64,000 nt of DNA, from contig JAUPFV010000001.1 of the NCBI GenBank assembly GCA_036936605.1, forward strand, positions 315,596,809 through 315,660,808, read 5' to 3'. Positions 34,545 through 45,800 of the stretch are shown here, one piece after another; position 1 is the stretch's first letter; the number at the start of each line of letters is the position of its first letter. Source of the DNA: Limnanthes douglasii subsp. nivea (lineage: Eukaryota > Streptophyta > Magnoliopsida > Brassicales > Limnanthaceae). The translations under genes and the position numbers were made by a program. The notes under the pieces are model-generated. The model saw only the letters and a list, made by a program, of their open reading frames with translations. It was not told the origin of the DNA and did no database searches.

Positions 34545-35875
34545 ATTTTATTATTTATTTTTTTGGTCAATTTGTTTATTTTGTTTTTCATGCAATTATC
34601 AATTAATTCACACGTGATTTTAGTTTTCTATTTTTGTTATTTTTGTTTGTGTCAAATTATTGTATGGTTGTTTAATGATTTATATGAATGTTTTAGTTAT
34701 TTCGATTCTTTAATTTAGTACATTGATGTAAATGTTTTGACAATAATCTGAAAAAAGTAATTTTGGGAAAACATATTTAGGGATTTTTGGTTTTTACCGC
34801 TTTGGATGCGTATTTACGTGTTGTTAAATTGTGAAAATACAAAGTGTTGACTAGGTACGTAAATACGTACAATACAATAAAGGTTGTGAAATTAGTCAAT
34901 GTTGTTGCATTGCGTAATTACCCTCATACCGGTTGCGGAAAAAGAGAGGTGTTGTGAAAATAATACTAGAGTAATTAGTTGCAAAATTGTGTTGTAATCG
35001 GTTACGAAATTGTGTTTCAATTGGTTGTGAAATAAAAAAAATTGTTGCGCAAATAGATATTTGTTAAGAAAAATAAAACTGTAATTAGACGAGAAATTAT
35101 TATGTGCTTGGTTGCGTAATTACATTATAAATGGTTGTGTTTGTGAAATAACAATATATAAATAAATGATAAAATCAAATTAATACTCCAAACAAGAAGG
35201 AGTGTAGTTTAGTTACATGCAAGTTTTCTTTTGCATATAGTTTTGACTTTAACATACGAACAATTCCAAATATCTTATTATTGGTTAAGTAATAAACTAA
35301 TCATTTTATGCTTTTCTATTTGATGCAAGATCTTTTTTTTGTTTAATGTAAGATCTCCTTGCAAATGGTTGTTGAAATATATTGATTTTCTTTTTCATTT
35401 TTCAACATGATCTTTAAAAATAGCATTTGATTCTTTCACTTTTTTTATATTGTTTCAAGTTCTTCAAAAAAAATGATGTCTTCGTCTAGATACATATGTA
35501 CAAATTGAAAAAAAATAAAGATTTGTCAAACTACGGCAGCGTAATTACGTACAATTGTGTTGCGAAAATATATATTTGTAGATGTGTTAAACATGGCTCC
35601 GTAATTACTTGTTCACTTGTTGCGCAATTATGAGTAAATTAGTGTAAAATGAATTTTTTGTCGCGGAAAAATATTGAAATTACATGTTGCTATTGATTAT
35701 TTTTTAAGATTCTTCATTTCTTCTATGAGCTAAAATGTATTTTGCATTCATGATGTGGAGAATAATGATTTTTTAAACATTTTTTTATCTACATCAGAAA
35801 GTTAAAACACATGTATATTGGTATTGAAACTAGCTATTAGTTGGATGAATAAATACATTTATTTGGGTTGCAAAA
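34545..35875 (+). repeat. Repeat R1, second copy, uninterrupted
   Basis: Its first half matches 7165-7784 and its second half 23293-23985, meeting at 35171 where copia A inserted in the other copy. It is rich in GTTGCGTAATTAC / GTTGTGAAAT motifs. No ORF over 60 codons seems real. Origin unknown. Confidence 0.78.
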
Positions 35876-38151
35876 AAAAAATTTATGTCTAAAAAACAAA
35901 TAAAAAGTTGGTATGAAAACTGATTATAAGTTAGGTGCGTACATACATTGAAGTTTGTTGTAATAAATGTCTTTTAGTTTTGAATTACATAATATAAATT
36001 GGATTTTGAAATTTATTCTCATTTGGTTGCGTAAATACGCTCCATTCAGTTGTGGAAAAGATAAAAAAAAATCATATATAACCTATATACATGTACACTA
36101 GTAATTCATAGGTTACTAATTGTATTTTTGTTATGTAAAAAGATATACAAATTATCAAAATCAAACACGGAGAGTCTTAGGTCATGCACATAATTATGAA
36201 CACATCGATTGAAAAATTTAAGAGGAAATAGATTAATTTCTTTGTGAAAACCCGATTTAGTTGTTGCTTTATGTTGAAATGCTTGATATTTCACTGAAAT
36301 TTATTTTATAAATATTTAATTTGAGAGATTTGTGAGTTTCGATTTGAGAGAGATCGTTCGCGAGTTGAAAAAGAAAGAGGGAGTTCTTGATTTTTTTTGA
36401 TACATGAGATGTATTGTTAGTAGATTTTTGTTACACGTGATTTTCGGTAAACTTGAAAATCTATATGGTTATTGGTACTTTTAATTTATCACGAGGGTTA
36501 ATGGAAACTCCCCCAAATTATATATTCACAAAAAAAAAATATAAAATATAAACTAGTAAACTTAATTATAAATTTGAATATTTAATAACAAGTTTATAAA
36601 AATATATTTATTATTTAAATTTTCATATTTACTTAAAATTTTCAATAAATTATATTTGTTATTTAAAATGTGCAAACTTTTTAATAAAATTTTAAATTCA
36701 TATGTAATTTTTTTTATTCAATTTAAATCTATGTATTTGTTAAGTATAAGATAACCTAATAGAATTCTCAATCAATCATATATATAACAACGCCAAAACC
36801 GTAAAAAAGGTCATGTGTTCGAGTCCCTTTACAAACCTTTTATTGATTGAGTTTGTCACCTTGTATGGTTTATGTTTTGGCGTTCGTTTACATGCTATTG
36901 CTTCAAACTGAGGGTTTACCATGTGCGCACTCGTTGAGTAGCGGCTGTGGATTCCCTCCGAAACAAAAAACCTTCAAAAATAAAATTATAAATATAAAAT
37001 CTCAAACAATCAAAAACTAATTCTATCATAATATAGTATAATTTATAATTTTATTAAACAATAATATATTAGGTATTAAATAATAATATTAAAATATCGA
37101 ATATCCAATTAATCGGGTTTGAATAGGGTATTCGCTGGAAAAAATTTAAAACTCATAAGTCATTATAGATATAACGGATAATATATTTTAAGACTCTAAA
37201 ATAAAAATTTGGGTACTCTAACTCGTTGGTTTGGTTGGGATACGGATAATATATTTTAAGATTCTAAAATAAAAATTTGGGTACTCTAACTCGTTGGTTT
37301 GGTTTGGATTTAGTATCCACCGGTTAAAAAAGAATTATCATCCATCGTCATAGTTACACAAAAGCTAAAAATAAGTTTTCATTTCAAACCCGGTGAGAAC
37401 TCAATTGGAATCCACTGCCAAAAGTACAAGTACTAACAATTATTCGCGCCTATATTGTTTTTCTAAAATCTATATTGTTTTTCTAAAGTACCCTCAATAC
37501 AACATCAAATATTTATTTTTTATTTTTTATTTTTTTATTATTCAACTTTTGTAAAGTTTGTCTCTTCAAATCATAATTAAGAAAAATATCCAAAAATAAT
37601 AGTGGTTTTATTGTTCTAAGAAGAACAAAATAAGATCTATTAGATCGATGAATGATTTTTTATCTAATGATTTTTTATTTTTTTTTTGTGAGTTTATTTA
37701 ACATTGGTATTGCATTTCGAACTTCATTTTACTCTCGTATGCATTTAATTTATCTTAATTTCGTATGATAAAAAAAGTTAAATTTAACAGTGATTTCACA
37801 TTTCATTTTACCATTATTTTTTATTTTTTTGATTTCGTACAATTTAATAAAAAAATGTATAGATTAGAAAAATATTATTATCTTTGTAAAATATATGAAA
37901 CGTGTTCCTCTCAAAATTAGTAGAGGGTTATACCCATCTCTTGTTATTTTTCCTACAACAAGCGATAAATGATTAATCATAAAATACCATTACCAAAATG
38001 TCGTGGTCGTTTTTGTCGATGTAGAAAATAGCTTTGTTTAAAATAGATTATTATATATTTGTAGCTTTATATTAAATATGGTTGTCCAATATTTTTTAGA
38101 GAATTGTGAATGTGTTATATGTATGGAACAAATGACTGTAGGATTTGAAGA
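35876..38151. other. AT-rich noncoding region
   Basis: No coding feature. Contains a 68-bp duplication (next entry), several poly-A/T runs, and further GTTGCGTAAATACG-like motifs to about 36060 that may extend R1. A B-box-like TGTTCGAGTCC lies at 36817-36827 without a clear A box. Confidence 0.5.
37175..37310 (+). repeat. Tandem duplication, 68 bp x 2
   Basis: 37175-37242 and 37243-37310, both starting CGGATAATATATTTTAAGA and containing GGGTACTCTAACTCGTTGG, with about two mismatches. Confidence 0.9.
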
Positions 38152-38366
38152 TGTTAAGCAGGAAAATATCATTTAGTTAATAATCCAGAAGCACAATGAA
38201 AAAATTTGAAACGTTGAGTGTCACATCTTCACCCTTTCAACCCATAAACCAAATCACCTCCTTAGGCATATCACAATTACAGTAAAAGAATTAGACCCTA
38301 ACCCATATACAGACTAATATTAAATAACCAATATATATATTTTATTCTAATTCTGACACTTTAACA
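38152..38366 (-). repeat. Copia H 3' LTR, probable
   Basis: On the minus strand it starts TGTTAAAGTGTCAG directly behind the polypurine tract (CAACTTGAGGGGG, 38379-38367). A matching CTTAACA end is at 38158-38152. The distal boundary is inferred from the TGTTAA...TTAACA ends only. Confidence 0.5.
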
Positions 38367-38371
38367 CCCCC

Positions 38372-38854
38372 TCAAGTTGGATAAAGAAGATTATAGATGC
38401 CCAACTTGCGAAGCAAAAACTTAAACTGCTGCTTGCCTAGTGCTTTGGTAAAAGATATTTGCACGTTGAGACTAAGTGGGCACGTGAGATGCGCAAATAA
38501 CCCCATATAGTATCGTATCCCGTAAAAATGAAAATTTACTTCAATATGCTTTGAACACTCATGGAACACACGATTGTGGACAAGATGTAAAGCCGACTGA
38601 ATATCACAGAAAACTTGCAAAGCCGCTGAGTATGAGATCCCAAAATCTTTGAGCAAACCGTGCAACCACTTCAACTCAGAAGTCAATCCTGCCATAAACC
38701 GGTACTCTGCTTCAGTGGAAGGCAATGCAACAATATGTTGTTTCTTAGTCTTCCAAGAAACAGGGTAATCACCCAAGGACACCATCCAACCAATCACACA
38801 GCGCCGAGTCTTGGAACCTTCATCCCAATCAGAATCACACCACCCTGCCATAGG
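38372..38854 (-). pseudogene. Copia H RNase H fragment
   Basis: Starts MAGWCDSDWDEGSKTRRCVIGWMV and continues SWKTKKQHIVALPSTEAEYRF, LKWLHGLLKDFGI, VFCDIQSALHLVHN and HECSKHIEVNFHF. Asp (SDW), Glu (TEAEY) and Asp (CDIQSA) are in place. It ends at the polypurine tract. Upstream RT is absent because gypsy F begins at 38855. The fragment is one frame for 159 codons but its last part is altered. Confidence 0.87.
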
Positions 38855-39202
38855 TTATATGGAAGTAGGATTTTGAAGATTAAATTGTTAATAATTTAAG
38901 GATTAAACTGAAAATAATGTAAGTGTAGTGCTTAAATTATATGTAATATAAGTTTTAGAGAATATTTGTGATTATGTATAATTATTAGAACTAAATAACA
39001 ATTTGTCCTCTTTAGTAACAGATTTTACTTTTGAGGCTAAGTCTTGGCTCTTCTATATAAAGGGCAAGGCTACTCTAATAAAAGGGTTGAAGACTTTTTC
39101 TATTGAACTCATTTGTACTTAAACTTTCTCTCTCTAAAAACTCTCTAACTTTCTCTCTCTAGACTTCTCTTATAACAATTTACTAGGGTGAAATTTTAAC
39201 TC
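38855..39202 (+). repeat. Gypsy F 5' LTR
   Basis: 348 bp. It aligns with the E 3' LTR from TATGGAAGTA to AACAATTTAC. The first bases are TT where E has TG. The TATA box CTATATAAAGGG is at about 39052. The LTR ends AACTCA. Confidence 0.8.
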
Positions 39203-39208
39203 ATCAAA

Positions 39209-39226
39209 TTGGCGACTCCGTTGGGG
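39209..39226 (+). other. Gypsy F primer binding site
   Basis: TGGCGACTCCGTTGGGGA, seven bases behind the LTR. It is of the TGGCGACTC.G.TGGGGA type used by plant Tat/Ogre elements, reported to match a tRNA-Arg (from memory). Confidence 0.75.
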
Positions 39227-39304
39227 ATTGAATAAAAGAAATCAGTGACTTATTCTGTTTAAAATTGATACAATCTTGTTGTATTTTCTGTTCAAAATTG
39301 ATAC

Positions 39305-39835
39305 GATGAATCCTGAGAACAATCCTACGCTTCGATCAGCGATGGAAACTCTAATTGATGCTTTACAGAGGGACGGAAGTAGACCTGATGGATCATCTCT
39401 GATCCAAACTCAATCTGATATTGAGGTGCGAATGAACCAACTTTTAGACAAGATTAATGCACTAAATGAGAAGTATGAAAGAAGGGAACAAGATATCTAC
39501 TCGGTGAGGCTTAAATCCAAGGTTAGACAAGAAACATAAAATATTGAGATGGGAGGTCAATCAGATTGATCTTTTGTTGATCGACGGGCTAAATCTGAGC
39601 ATAAAAAAGTGTGTTTTGTGTCTCGTAAAGGGAAAAAAGATAAGCAAAAGTACGTAACCTCTAGTGACGATGAGGTAGAAAGCTCAGCTTCGGGTTTTAA
39701 GAGACACAGGGGTTCTTCGAAAGAGGAATCAGACAGAGATCAGTCGAGGAAACATAAATAGGAGAGTAAATCTAAAATGGATAATGTTACAATGCGAAGG
39801 AAACACTTTGAACTAGTATACTGAAACTGATTGAA

Positions 39836-39867
<32 letters not shown>

Positions 39868-40540
39868 TACAATGAGAACAGATTATCAGTTTATTCAAGG
39901 TGTCGGCTGGAGAAATTATCTATTGATAAGTGAAATTCATTCCATGATGCTTCCGAAGCGTTTTGACATTTCCAAGGTAGAGAAGTTCGATGGGATGCAC
40001 GATCCCGATGATCACATCGAACAGTTCAAGAATTATATGATGAATTTCGAAGGTGACGACCGGTTGGTGTGTCGTGCATTTTTACAGACTTTTAAGGGAA
40101 CAACTCTTAAGTGGTAGAATCGGATTCTGAGGGGGTCCATTTCAAATTTTAGAGATTTTTATACTACATTTCGAAGAAAGTTTTTGGGAAGGAAAGAAAT
40201 AAGAGCAAATGGTGATACCATTATTCAGTTTCGAAGAAAGTTTTTGAGAAAATTTGAAGGATTATACAAAGTGACTTGTTTTGACCAAATCTTGTTTGGA
40301 AAACTGTGAAATGAATGTGGCGATGACAGCTTTTCGCCAAAGATTATTGCCATGTGATCTGGCCAATGAGACAACGAAGAGAAGAGAGACAGACTTGTAC
40401 TGACCTCAACATAAAATAAAAGGATGAACAACCTCTTAACCTTTGGAGCTTTGATAGCTCAAGTTGAGGATCAGATTTAAGTCGATGAGTCAACTAGAGT
40501 CTGAGGCGGACCATTTAGCATTCCGAGTATACTGTCCAAG
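39305..40540 (+). pseudogene. Gypsy F gag, 5' part
   Basis: Starts MNPENNPTLRSAMETLIDALQ, 80 nt behind the primer site. Then KVCFVSRKGKKDKQKYVTSSDDEVE, SGFKRHRGSSKEESD, an (AT)n run at 39839-39863 that breaks the frame, TDYQFIQGVGWRNYLLISEIHSM, RFDISKVEKFDGMHDPDDHIEQFKNYMMNFEGDDRLVCRAF, RRKFLGRKEIRANGDTIIQ and TFGALIAQVEDQI. The same blocks appear in E gag. Stops at 39537 and 40116 and others break it. Confidence 0.85.
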
Positions 40541-40593
40541 AGCACGACAGGTTAAAGCTTGAGATAGAAGCTCTGAGGGCTGAAAAGGCCAAA

Positions 40594-42165
40594 ATGGGCG
40601 TGAAAGAAAAAACCAAGGCATCGGTTGTTCATCACACCGACAACCCTAGAGAGCCTGAGGCTTCAAAAACTCATGTGAGTACTAAAAAGACACATGCTAG
40701 TTCTAAAAAGTCTCACCGGTCCAAGCCTGTGGAGAGCTCTGACTCAAGTTCAGAATCTTCGGGCAGCTCTTCGGACAGTGAGGGAAATGAAAAATCCTTG
40801 TCCTCTAGCAGTGATGAGGGTCGAACCAAGAAAAAGCAAAAGCATGTAAAGAAGTATTCGAGAAAAAGAGATCACCATGGAAGAATGAAAATGCATATTG
40901 GAAAGGGGTCATCTCACCACCGGAGGTATATGGACAAGATGTTGATGGATCCTTTTGCTTTCCACGATGAGCCAGGTATCTTTGCAACTCCTAATGAGGA
41001 TACCGTGTTCAGTCGTGGAAATAATTGGAGGCAGTCTCCACTGTCTTCTAAAATCCTGTCCGGAAACCTCCCTAAGAGGTTTGACAGTACTAAGATGGAG
41101 AAGTATGATGGCAATACTGATCCGGACAATCATCTGGAGCAATTTAAGAACTTCATGATGAACTTTGATGATGATGATAAACTACTCTGTAGGGCATTCT
41201 CCCAATCTTTTACGGGGAGTGCTCTGAAATGGTACAACAGCCTGCCTCAGGGTTGTATTAAAGACTTTGATACTTTTTGGGTGGCCTTTCGAAGGCAGTT
41301 TGTGGGGAGTAAGGAGCTGAAGGGCAATGGAGACACAATAATCCATTGTGCCCAAGAGCCAAATGAGTCGTTAAAGGAGTACATAAGTCGTTTTGTAAAC
41401 ACAAAGAATGGGTTGGCTGATTGCTTCGAACAGGTGGCAATAGCATCCCTAAGACAAGGTTTGAACCCAGGCAACCTGGCTGATTCGGTGACCAGGAAGA
41501 AAGCCATGACCTGGGGAGGATTGCTAAATCAAGTTGGCAAGCAAATAAACGTTGATGAAACAAAAAAGACCAGGGTGCACAGACAGGTGAGATCCACCCC
41601 AGTGGCACCAACTCCAAATCAAAACCAGTCCGGGAATAGAGCAAGAGAAACCGGACAGGGGCATGGTAGAGGAAAAGCTCAGTCACAGCCAGCTGCTCCT
41701 GCTCAAAGTCAACAATCCAGAAACAAAAGAGGGCCATGGGTCCAACCGGAGTGGTTCGCAGAACTTAAAGAAAGCGTGGCCACCATTTTTGATAAAACAA
41801 AAGATGAGGTACATTACCGGAGACCGGCAACCTTGCAGTCTCCCAGAGAGCATCGTAACAACTCATTTTGCCAATACCACAATGATATTGGCCATACCAC
41901 TGATGATTGCATAGCATTGAAACAAGAGGTACAAAACTTGATTGAAAGGGGAAAGTTAGGTGCATACGTTAAAAGAAAAGGAGGCAACAGGCCTGACAAC
42001 ACTCACCGGGTTGGTCCAAGTAATGCCGCCCCAGAGGGGGCCATGGTAATAGTTGAAAGGTTTGATGTGGAATCCGAATACTTGGATCCTGATCCAACGC
42101 GAAATAAGGTGGGTGCCATAGAAGAGCATTCTAAGACAGTCTCCGGGCTCATTAAATTCTTCTAG
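40594..42165 (+). CDS. gag: Element D Gag polyprotein part
   Basis: 523 codons, forms the virus-like particle and packages element RNA. The frame is open upstream to about 40546 (EHDRLKLEIEALRAEKAK), so the true N-terminus is lost at the F/D junction and ATG 40594 is only the first Met. Residues 1-110 are Ser/Lys-rich and disordered. The capsid core follows: SPLSSKILSGNLPKRFD, LEQFKNFMMNFDDDDKLLCRAF, ALKWYNSLPQGCIKDFDTFW, FRRQFVGSKEL, LKEYISRFVNTKNGL. A basic Gln-rich linker leads to a zinc-knuckle-like FCQYHNDIGHTTDDC and the RGKLGAYVKRKGG end. It stops at TAG 42163-42165, but the same frame continues into protease. Confidence 0.93.
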   Translation: MGVKEKTKASVVHHTDNPREPEASKTHVSTKKTHASSKKSHRSKPVESSDSSSESSGSSSDSEGNEKSLSSSSDEGRTKKKQKHVKKYSRKRDHHGRMKMHIGKGSSHHRRYMDKMLMDPFAFHDEPGIFATPNEDTVFSRGNNWRQSPLSSKILSGNLPKRFDSTKMEKYDGNTDPDNHLEQFKNFMMNFDDDDKLLCRAFSQSFTGSALKWYNSLPQGCIKDFDTFWVAFRRQFVGSKELKGNGDTIIHCAQEPNESLKEYISRFVNTKNGLADCFEQVAIASLRQGLNPGNLADSVTRKKAMTWGGLLNQVGKQINVDETKKTRVHRQVRSTPVAPTPNQNQSGNRARETGQGHGRGKAQSQPAAPAQSQQSRNKRGPWVQPEWFAELKESVATIFDKTKDEVHYRRPATLQSPREHRNNSFCQYHNDIGHTTDDCIALKQEVQNLIERGKLGAYVKRKGGNRPDNTHRVGPSNAAPEGAMVIVERFDVESEYLDPDPTRNKVGAIEEHSKTVSGLIKFF

Positions 42166-42192
42166 TCACTGACGATTTTCGGAGGGGACACA

Positions 42193-42807
42193 ATGACTGC
42201 TCCTACTGCTTCTTCAAGAAAGAGGCATGTTCATAATTTAGCCTCCCAGCTAGAAGGAGGCATGACATCCTATCAATCTCCAAACTCATTCCCATTCATA
42301 GTCTTCGATGAGGATGACTTGAGAGATATTGCTGGCCCTCATGAGGATGCTGTTGTTATAGGAGCATCTATAGGGGGCAATGAGATAAGGCGAATTCTGG
42401 TGGATACTGGAAGCTCTGCCAATATCCTTTTTCTAAACACTTACAAGAAAATGAAAAATCCAGCTGTGATTCAGAAGTCGGACAGGTCAATTGTGGGTTT
42501 CACGGGCAGCTCAGCCGATGTGATCGGGGAGTTTGAAGAAGAGGTGTTATTGGGCAGGGGCCCTTTCAAGAAAATGGTTAGAATACTCTTCATTGTGGTG
42601 GATTGTCCCACTTGCTATAATGCTATTCTGGGGAGATCTTGGCTCTCTAGGATGCATGCAGTGGCTTCGACAGTCCATCAGTGTTTAAAGTATGCTGTTC
42701 AGGGACAGGTTGGGGTTGTCCGGAGCAGCCAGAAGATTGCAAGAGAATGCTATGCCACTGCCTTGGCTCCACGAACGCTGGGGGCAGTCCGTATAAATGA
42801 TCAATAG
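42193..42807 (+). CDS. Element D aspartic protease region
   Basis: Open from the codon behind the Gag TAG; the first Met is at 42193. Blocks: SRKRHVHNLASQ, FIVFDEDDLRDIAGPHEDAVVIGA, ILVDTGSSANILFLNTYKKM with the catalytic DTG near residue 71, IVGFTGSSADVIGEFEEEVLLG, and CYNAILGRSWLSRMHAVASTVHQCLKYA. It cleaves the polyprotein. It ends at TAG 42805-42807 in the context CAA-TAG-CAG-TCC. Both TAGs are in the frame of Gag and of RT, so a single Gag-Pol would be made if both were read through, or before two point mutations. Confidence 0.9.
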   Translation: MTAPTASSRKRHVHNLASQLEGGMTSYQSPNSFPFIVFDEDDLRDIAGPHEDAVVIGASIGGNEIRRILVDTGSSANILFLNTYKKMKNPAVIQKSDRSIVGFTGSSADVIGEFEEEVLLGRGPFKKMVRILFIVVDCPTCYNAILGRSWLSRMHAVASTVHQCLKYAVQGQVGVVRSSQKIARECYATALAPRTLGAVRINDQ

Positions 42808-42813
42808 CAGTCC
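42805..42813 (+). promoter_or_regulatory. In-frame TAG in a readthrough-like context
   Basis: CAA-TAG-CAG-TCC. The plant tobamovirus-type leaky stop is TAG followed by CARYYA; here five of six downstream positions fit. It may equally be a CAG/TGG to TAG mutation. Confidence 0.35.
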
Positions 42814-45800
42814 GAGGGTCTTCCTGGGGGTGAGGGTGAAATTGATGACCCCAGAGAGACCCCCAGAGTGTTGATTCCGATTGAAGAGGTTGAAACGCAC
42901 TGCTTGGAAGAAGGAAAAAGTGTCAGGATAGGGTCCAAAATGCCACCAATGTTAAAAGAAGAGATGTTGAAATTCTTGAAAAACCATCAGCACGTTTTTG
43001 CTTGGTGCAATGCTGATGTTACTGGAGTTCCACCAGAGGTGATTTCCCATCACCTATCTGTCCGGAGAGATGTGGCACCAGTGGTACAAAAGAGGAGAGC
43101 TTTCTCAAAAGAAAAGGTCGATGTCATAGTGCAAGAGGTTGACAGACTCACAAAGATGGGGCACATTAAAGAATCTCAATACCCTTTGTGGACTGCCAAT
43201 CCTGTCTTAGTAAAAAAGAAGAATGGCAAATGGCGTATGTGCATTGACTTCACAGACCTCAATCGAGCTTGTCCAAAAGACTTGTATCTGGTCCCCCGGA
43301 TAGATCAGTTAGTAGACTCTACTTCTGGGAACAAGCTACTCTCCTTCATGGATGCCTTCTCCGGGTACAATCAGATCCAAGTAGATCCAAAAGATCAAGA
43401 GCATACTACGTTTGTCACTGATAGGGGTCTACATTGCTACAAGGTGATGCCCTTTGTCTTGAAAAATGCTGGGGCTACTTATCAAAGGTTAGTCAACAAG
43501 GCATTTGATGATCAAATTGGAAGAAATATGGAGGTTTACATTGACGATATGATGGTGAAAAGCGTGGATGAGCAGTTGCTCTTGTCCGACCTCCAAGAGA
43601 CTTTTGCCAACTTGGCCAAAGTAAATTTGAAACTAAACCCTGAAAAGTGTGTGTTCGGAGTGCAGTCCGGGAAGTTCTTAGGGTATATCATAAGTGAGCA
43701 TGGAATACAGCCCGACCCGGACCAACTCAATGCTTTGTTCCAAATGGAGCCTCCTCGAAACATTAAAGAAGTACAGCGATTAACGGGGAGATTGGCTGCC
43801 TTGAACAGATTCATCTCCAGGTCTTCGGACAGGTGTGCTCCATTTTTTCAGACCTTGAGGGGTGCAAAGGGGTTTGAATGGACACCACAGTGTAATGAAG
43901 CATTTAATGAAATCAAGAAACATCTTTCCTCTCCCAAGACTTTGTTCAAACCGGTTGATGGGGAGACTCTCTTGGTATATCTGGCTGTTTCAAGTTGTGC
44001 CATCAGTGTTGTGCTAGTAAGGGAGGTTGATGGGCATCCTCACCCAGTGTACTACATCAGCAAAAGCTTGATTGATGCTGAGAGGCGTTACTTGAAACTC
44101 GAAAAACTGGCATTGGCCTTAGTAATAGCTGCAAGAAAAATGAGGCCCTACTTTCAGGCTCATCCTATCATTGTCCGAACGTCCTTCCCTTTAAAGAATG
44201 TCCTTCAAAAAGAAGACATTTCAAGCAGAATGACAAAGTGGTTAGTAGAGTTGGGGGACTTCGACATAGACTTTGCTCCCCGGACAGCGGTAAAAGCCCA
44301 ACCTGTGGCTGATTTTCTGGTTAAATTCCACTCTGACAGGGATTCGGAGCAGCCTATTGATTCAAAAGACAAGAAAGTGTGGATTGTCCGAACAGACGGA
44401 GGGTCTAGTACCATGGGATCTGGGGCAGGAATATGTCTCACTTCCCCCTACGGGGACAACATGTACCAAGCTATTTGTTTTGCTTTCAGGGCATCCAATA
44501 ATGAGTCCGAGTACGAAGCAGCCATAGCTCGGTTAAAGTTGGCCTATATCTGTGGAGCTAAAAGGGTCAAGCTACTAAGTGACTCCCAGTTGCTTGTCCA
44601 CCATGCCTTGGGCCTATTAGAGGCTAGAAAGGAGCAATTGGTCAAGTATTTACTCCTCCTCAAAAATGAAGCATTAAAGTTTAAAGCTGTTGTCTATGAG
44701 CACATCCCCCGGGCAGAAAATGAGCTAGCAGATTCATTGGCAACGATAGCATATAAGGAGTCCTACCCATGGATCCATGTGCTTGAAAGCCCTTCTATTG
44801 AACTTGGTAAGGGTGGAAAAGAGGAAGTCTTTGAAATACAGGTACATCGGCCTCAAGATTGGAGGTCTCCTCTTATACAATATCTGTCCGGTGGTATCGT
44901 GCCCTTGGATAAAACACAAGCCAGAACATTGAAACACATGGCTCGTGGTTTCATTATGATTAGAGAAGTCTTGTACAAAAAGTCCTACAGCAAACCTCTC
45001 CTACGTTGTTTAGGGGATCATGAGTCACAAATGGTTCTCTCCGAATTGCATGATGGTGAGGGATCAGCCCATTGTGGATTTAGAGCTTTGACTAGAAGAG
45101 TGTTACTCTCCGGATATTATTGGCCATCAATCATGAAAGATGCTAAGGAGCTGGTGAGAAGGTCTGACCCATGCCAGAGGTACAGCAATGAAATTCATGT
45201 ACCAGCCATTCCTTTGGAATCAATTTCTGAGCCCATCCCTTTTGCTCGATGGGGATTGGACTTGGTTGGACCTCTCCCTGTGGCTTCCGGATGGCGTAAA
45301 ACCATAATTGTGGCCATCGATTACTTTTCAAAGTGGGTAGAAGCAGCTCCCCTGGCAGGGACAACCTCAAAAGCTGTCATAAAATTCATTCTGTCCAACA
45401 TATGTTACAGATTCGGTGTCCCACAGAAGATAACAACAGACAATGGGCCACAGTTTGACAACAGAGAAATGGAAAGCTTCTGTGCCTCAAGGGGTATTCA
45501 GCACTGCTTTTCTTCACCTTTCCACCCTCAAGCCAATGGGCAAGTTGAAGTGGCTAATAGAACGATACTGTCCGGTTTAAAGAAGAATTTAGAAGGGGCT
45601 GCTGGGAAATGGCCTAGTTATCTACAAGAAGTCTTGTGGGCCTACCGGACAACACCTGGGGCTGCAACACAAGAATCCCCTTTTGCCTTGGTCTATGGAA
45701 TGAATGCAGTAGCCCCCATAGAGAAGACACTCCCCTCCTTTCGTGTTCATAACTTCTCCGGACAGGCTAATGAGATGGCAATTAGAAATCAGCTTGATTT

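Larger units (their letters stand above)
38855..40540 (+). mobile_element. Ty3/gypsy element F, 5' end only
   Basis: 5' LTR, primer site and about two thirds of gag of an element of the E family. The sequence changes at about 40535-40545, where Gag of the E/F family (aligned to the E stretch STRVRGRPVSTPKNWSQ) stops and Gag of the D family starts (EHDRLKLEIEALRAEKAK). Either D recombined into F, or both were truncated by an illegitimate join. No pol or 3' LTR of F is seen here. Confidence 0.82.

Noticed and set aside
36790..36960. Possible SINE or tRNA (TGTTCGAGTCC resembles a B box)
   Set aside because: No A box at the right distance, no cloverleaf, no poly-A tail or target duplication seen.
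39839..39863. (AT)n run, as a regulatory element
   Set aside because: Simple microsatellite inside decayed gag; similar runs sit in the copia A LTRs.
41247..42002. Several open frames on the minus strand of element D gag
   Set aside because: They overlap an intact Gag frame with clear family motifs and have no recognisable domain; codon shadows.
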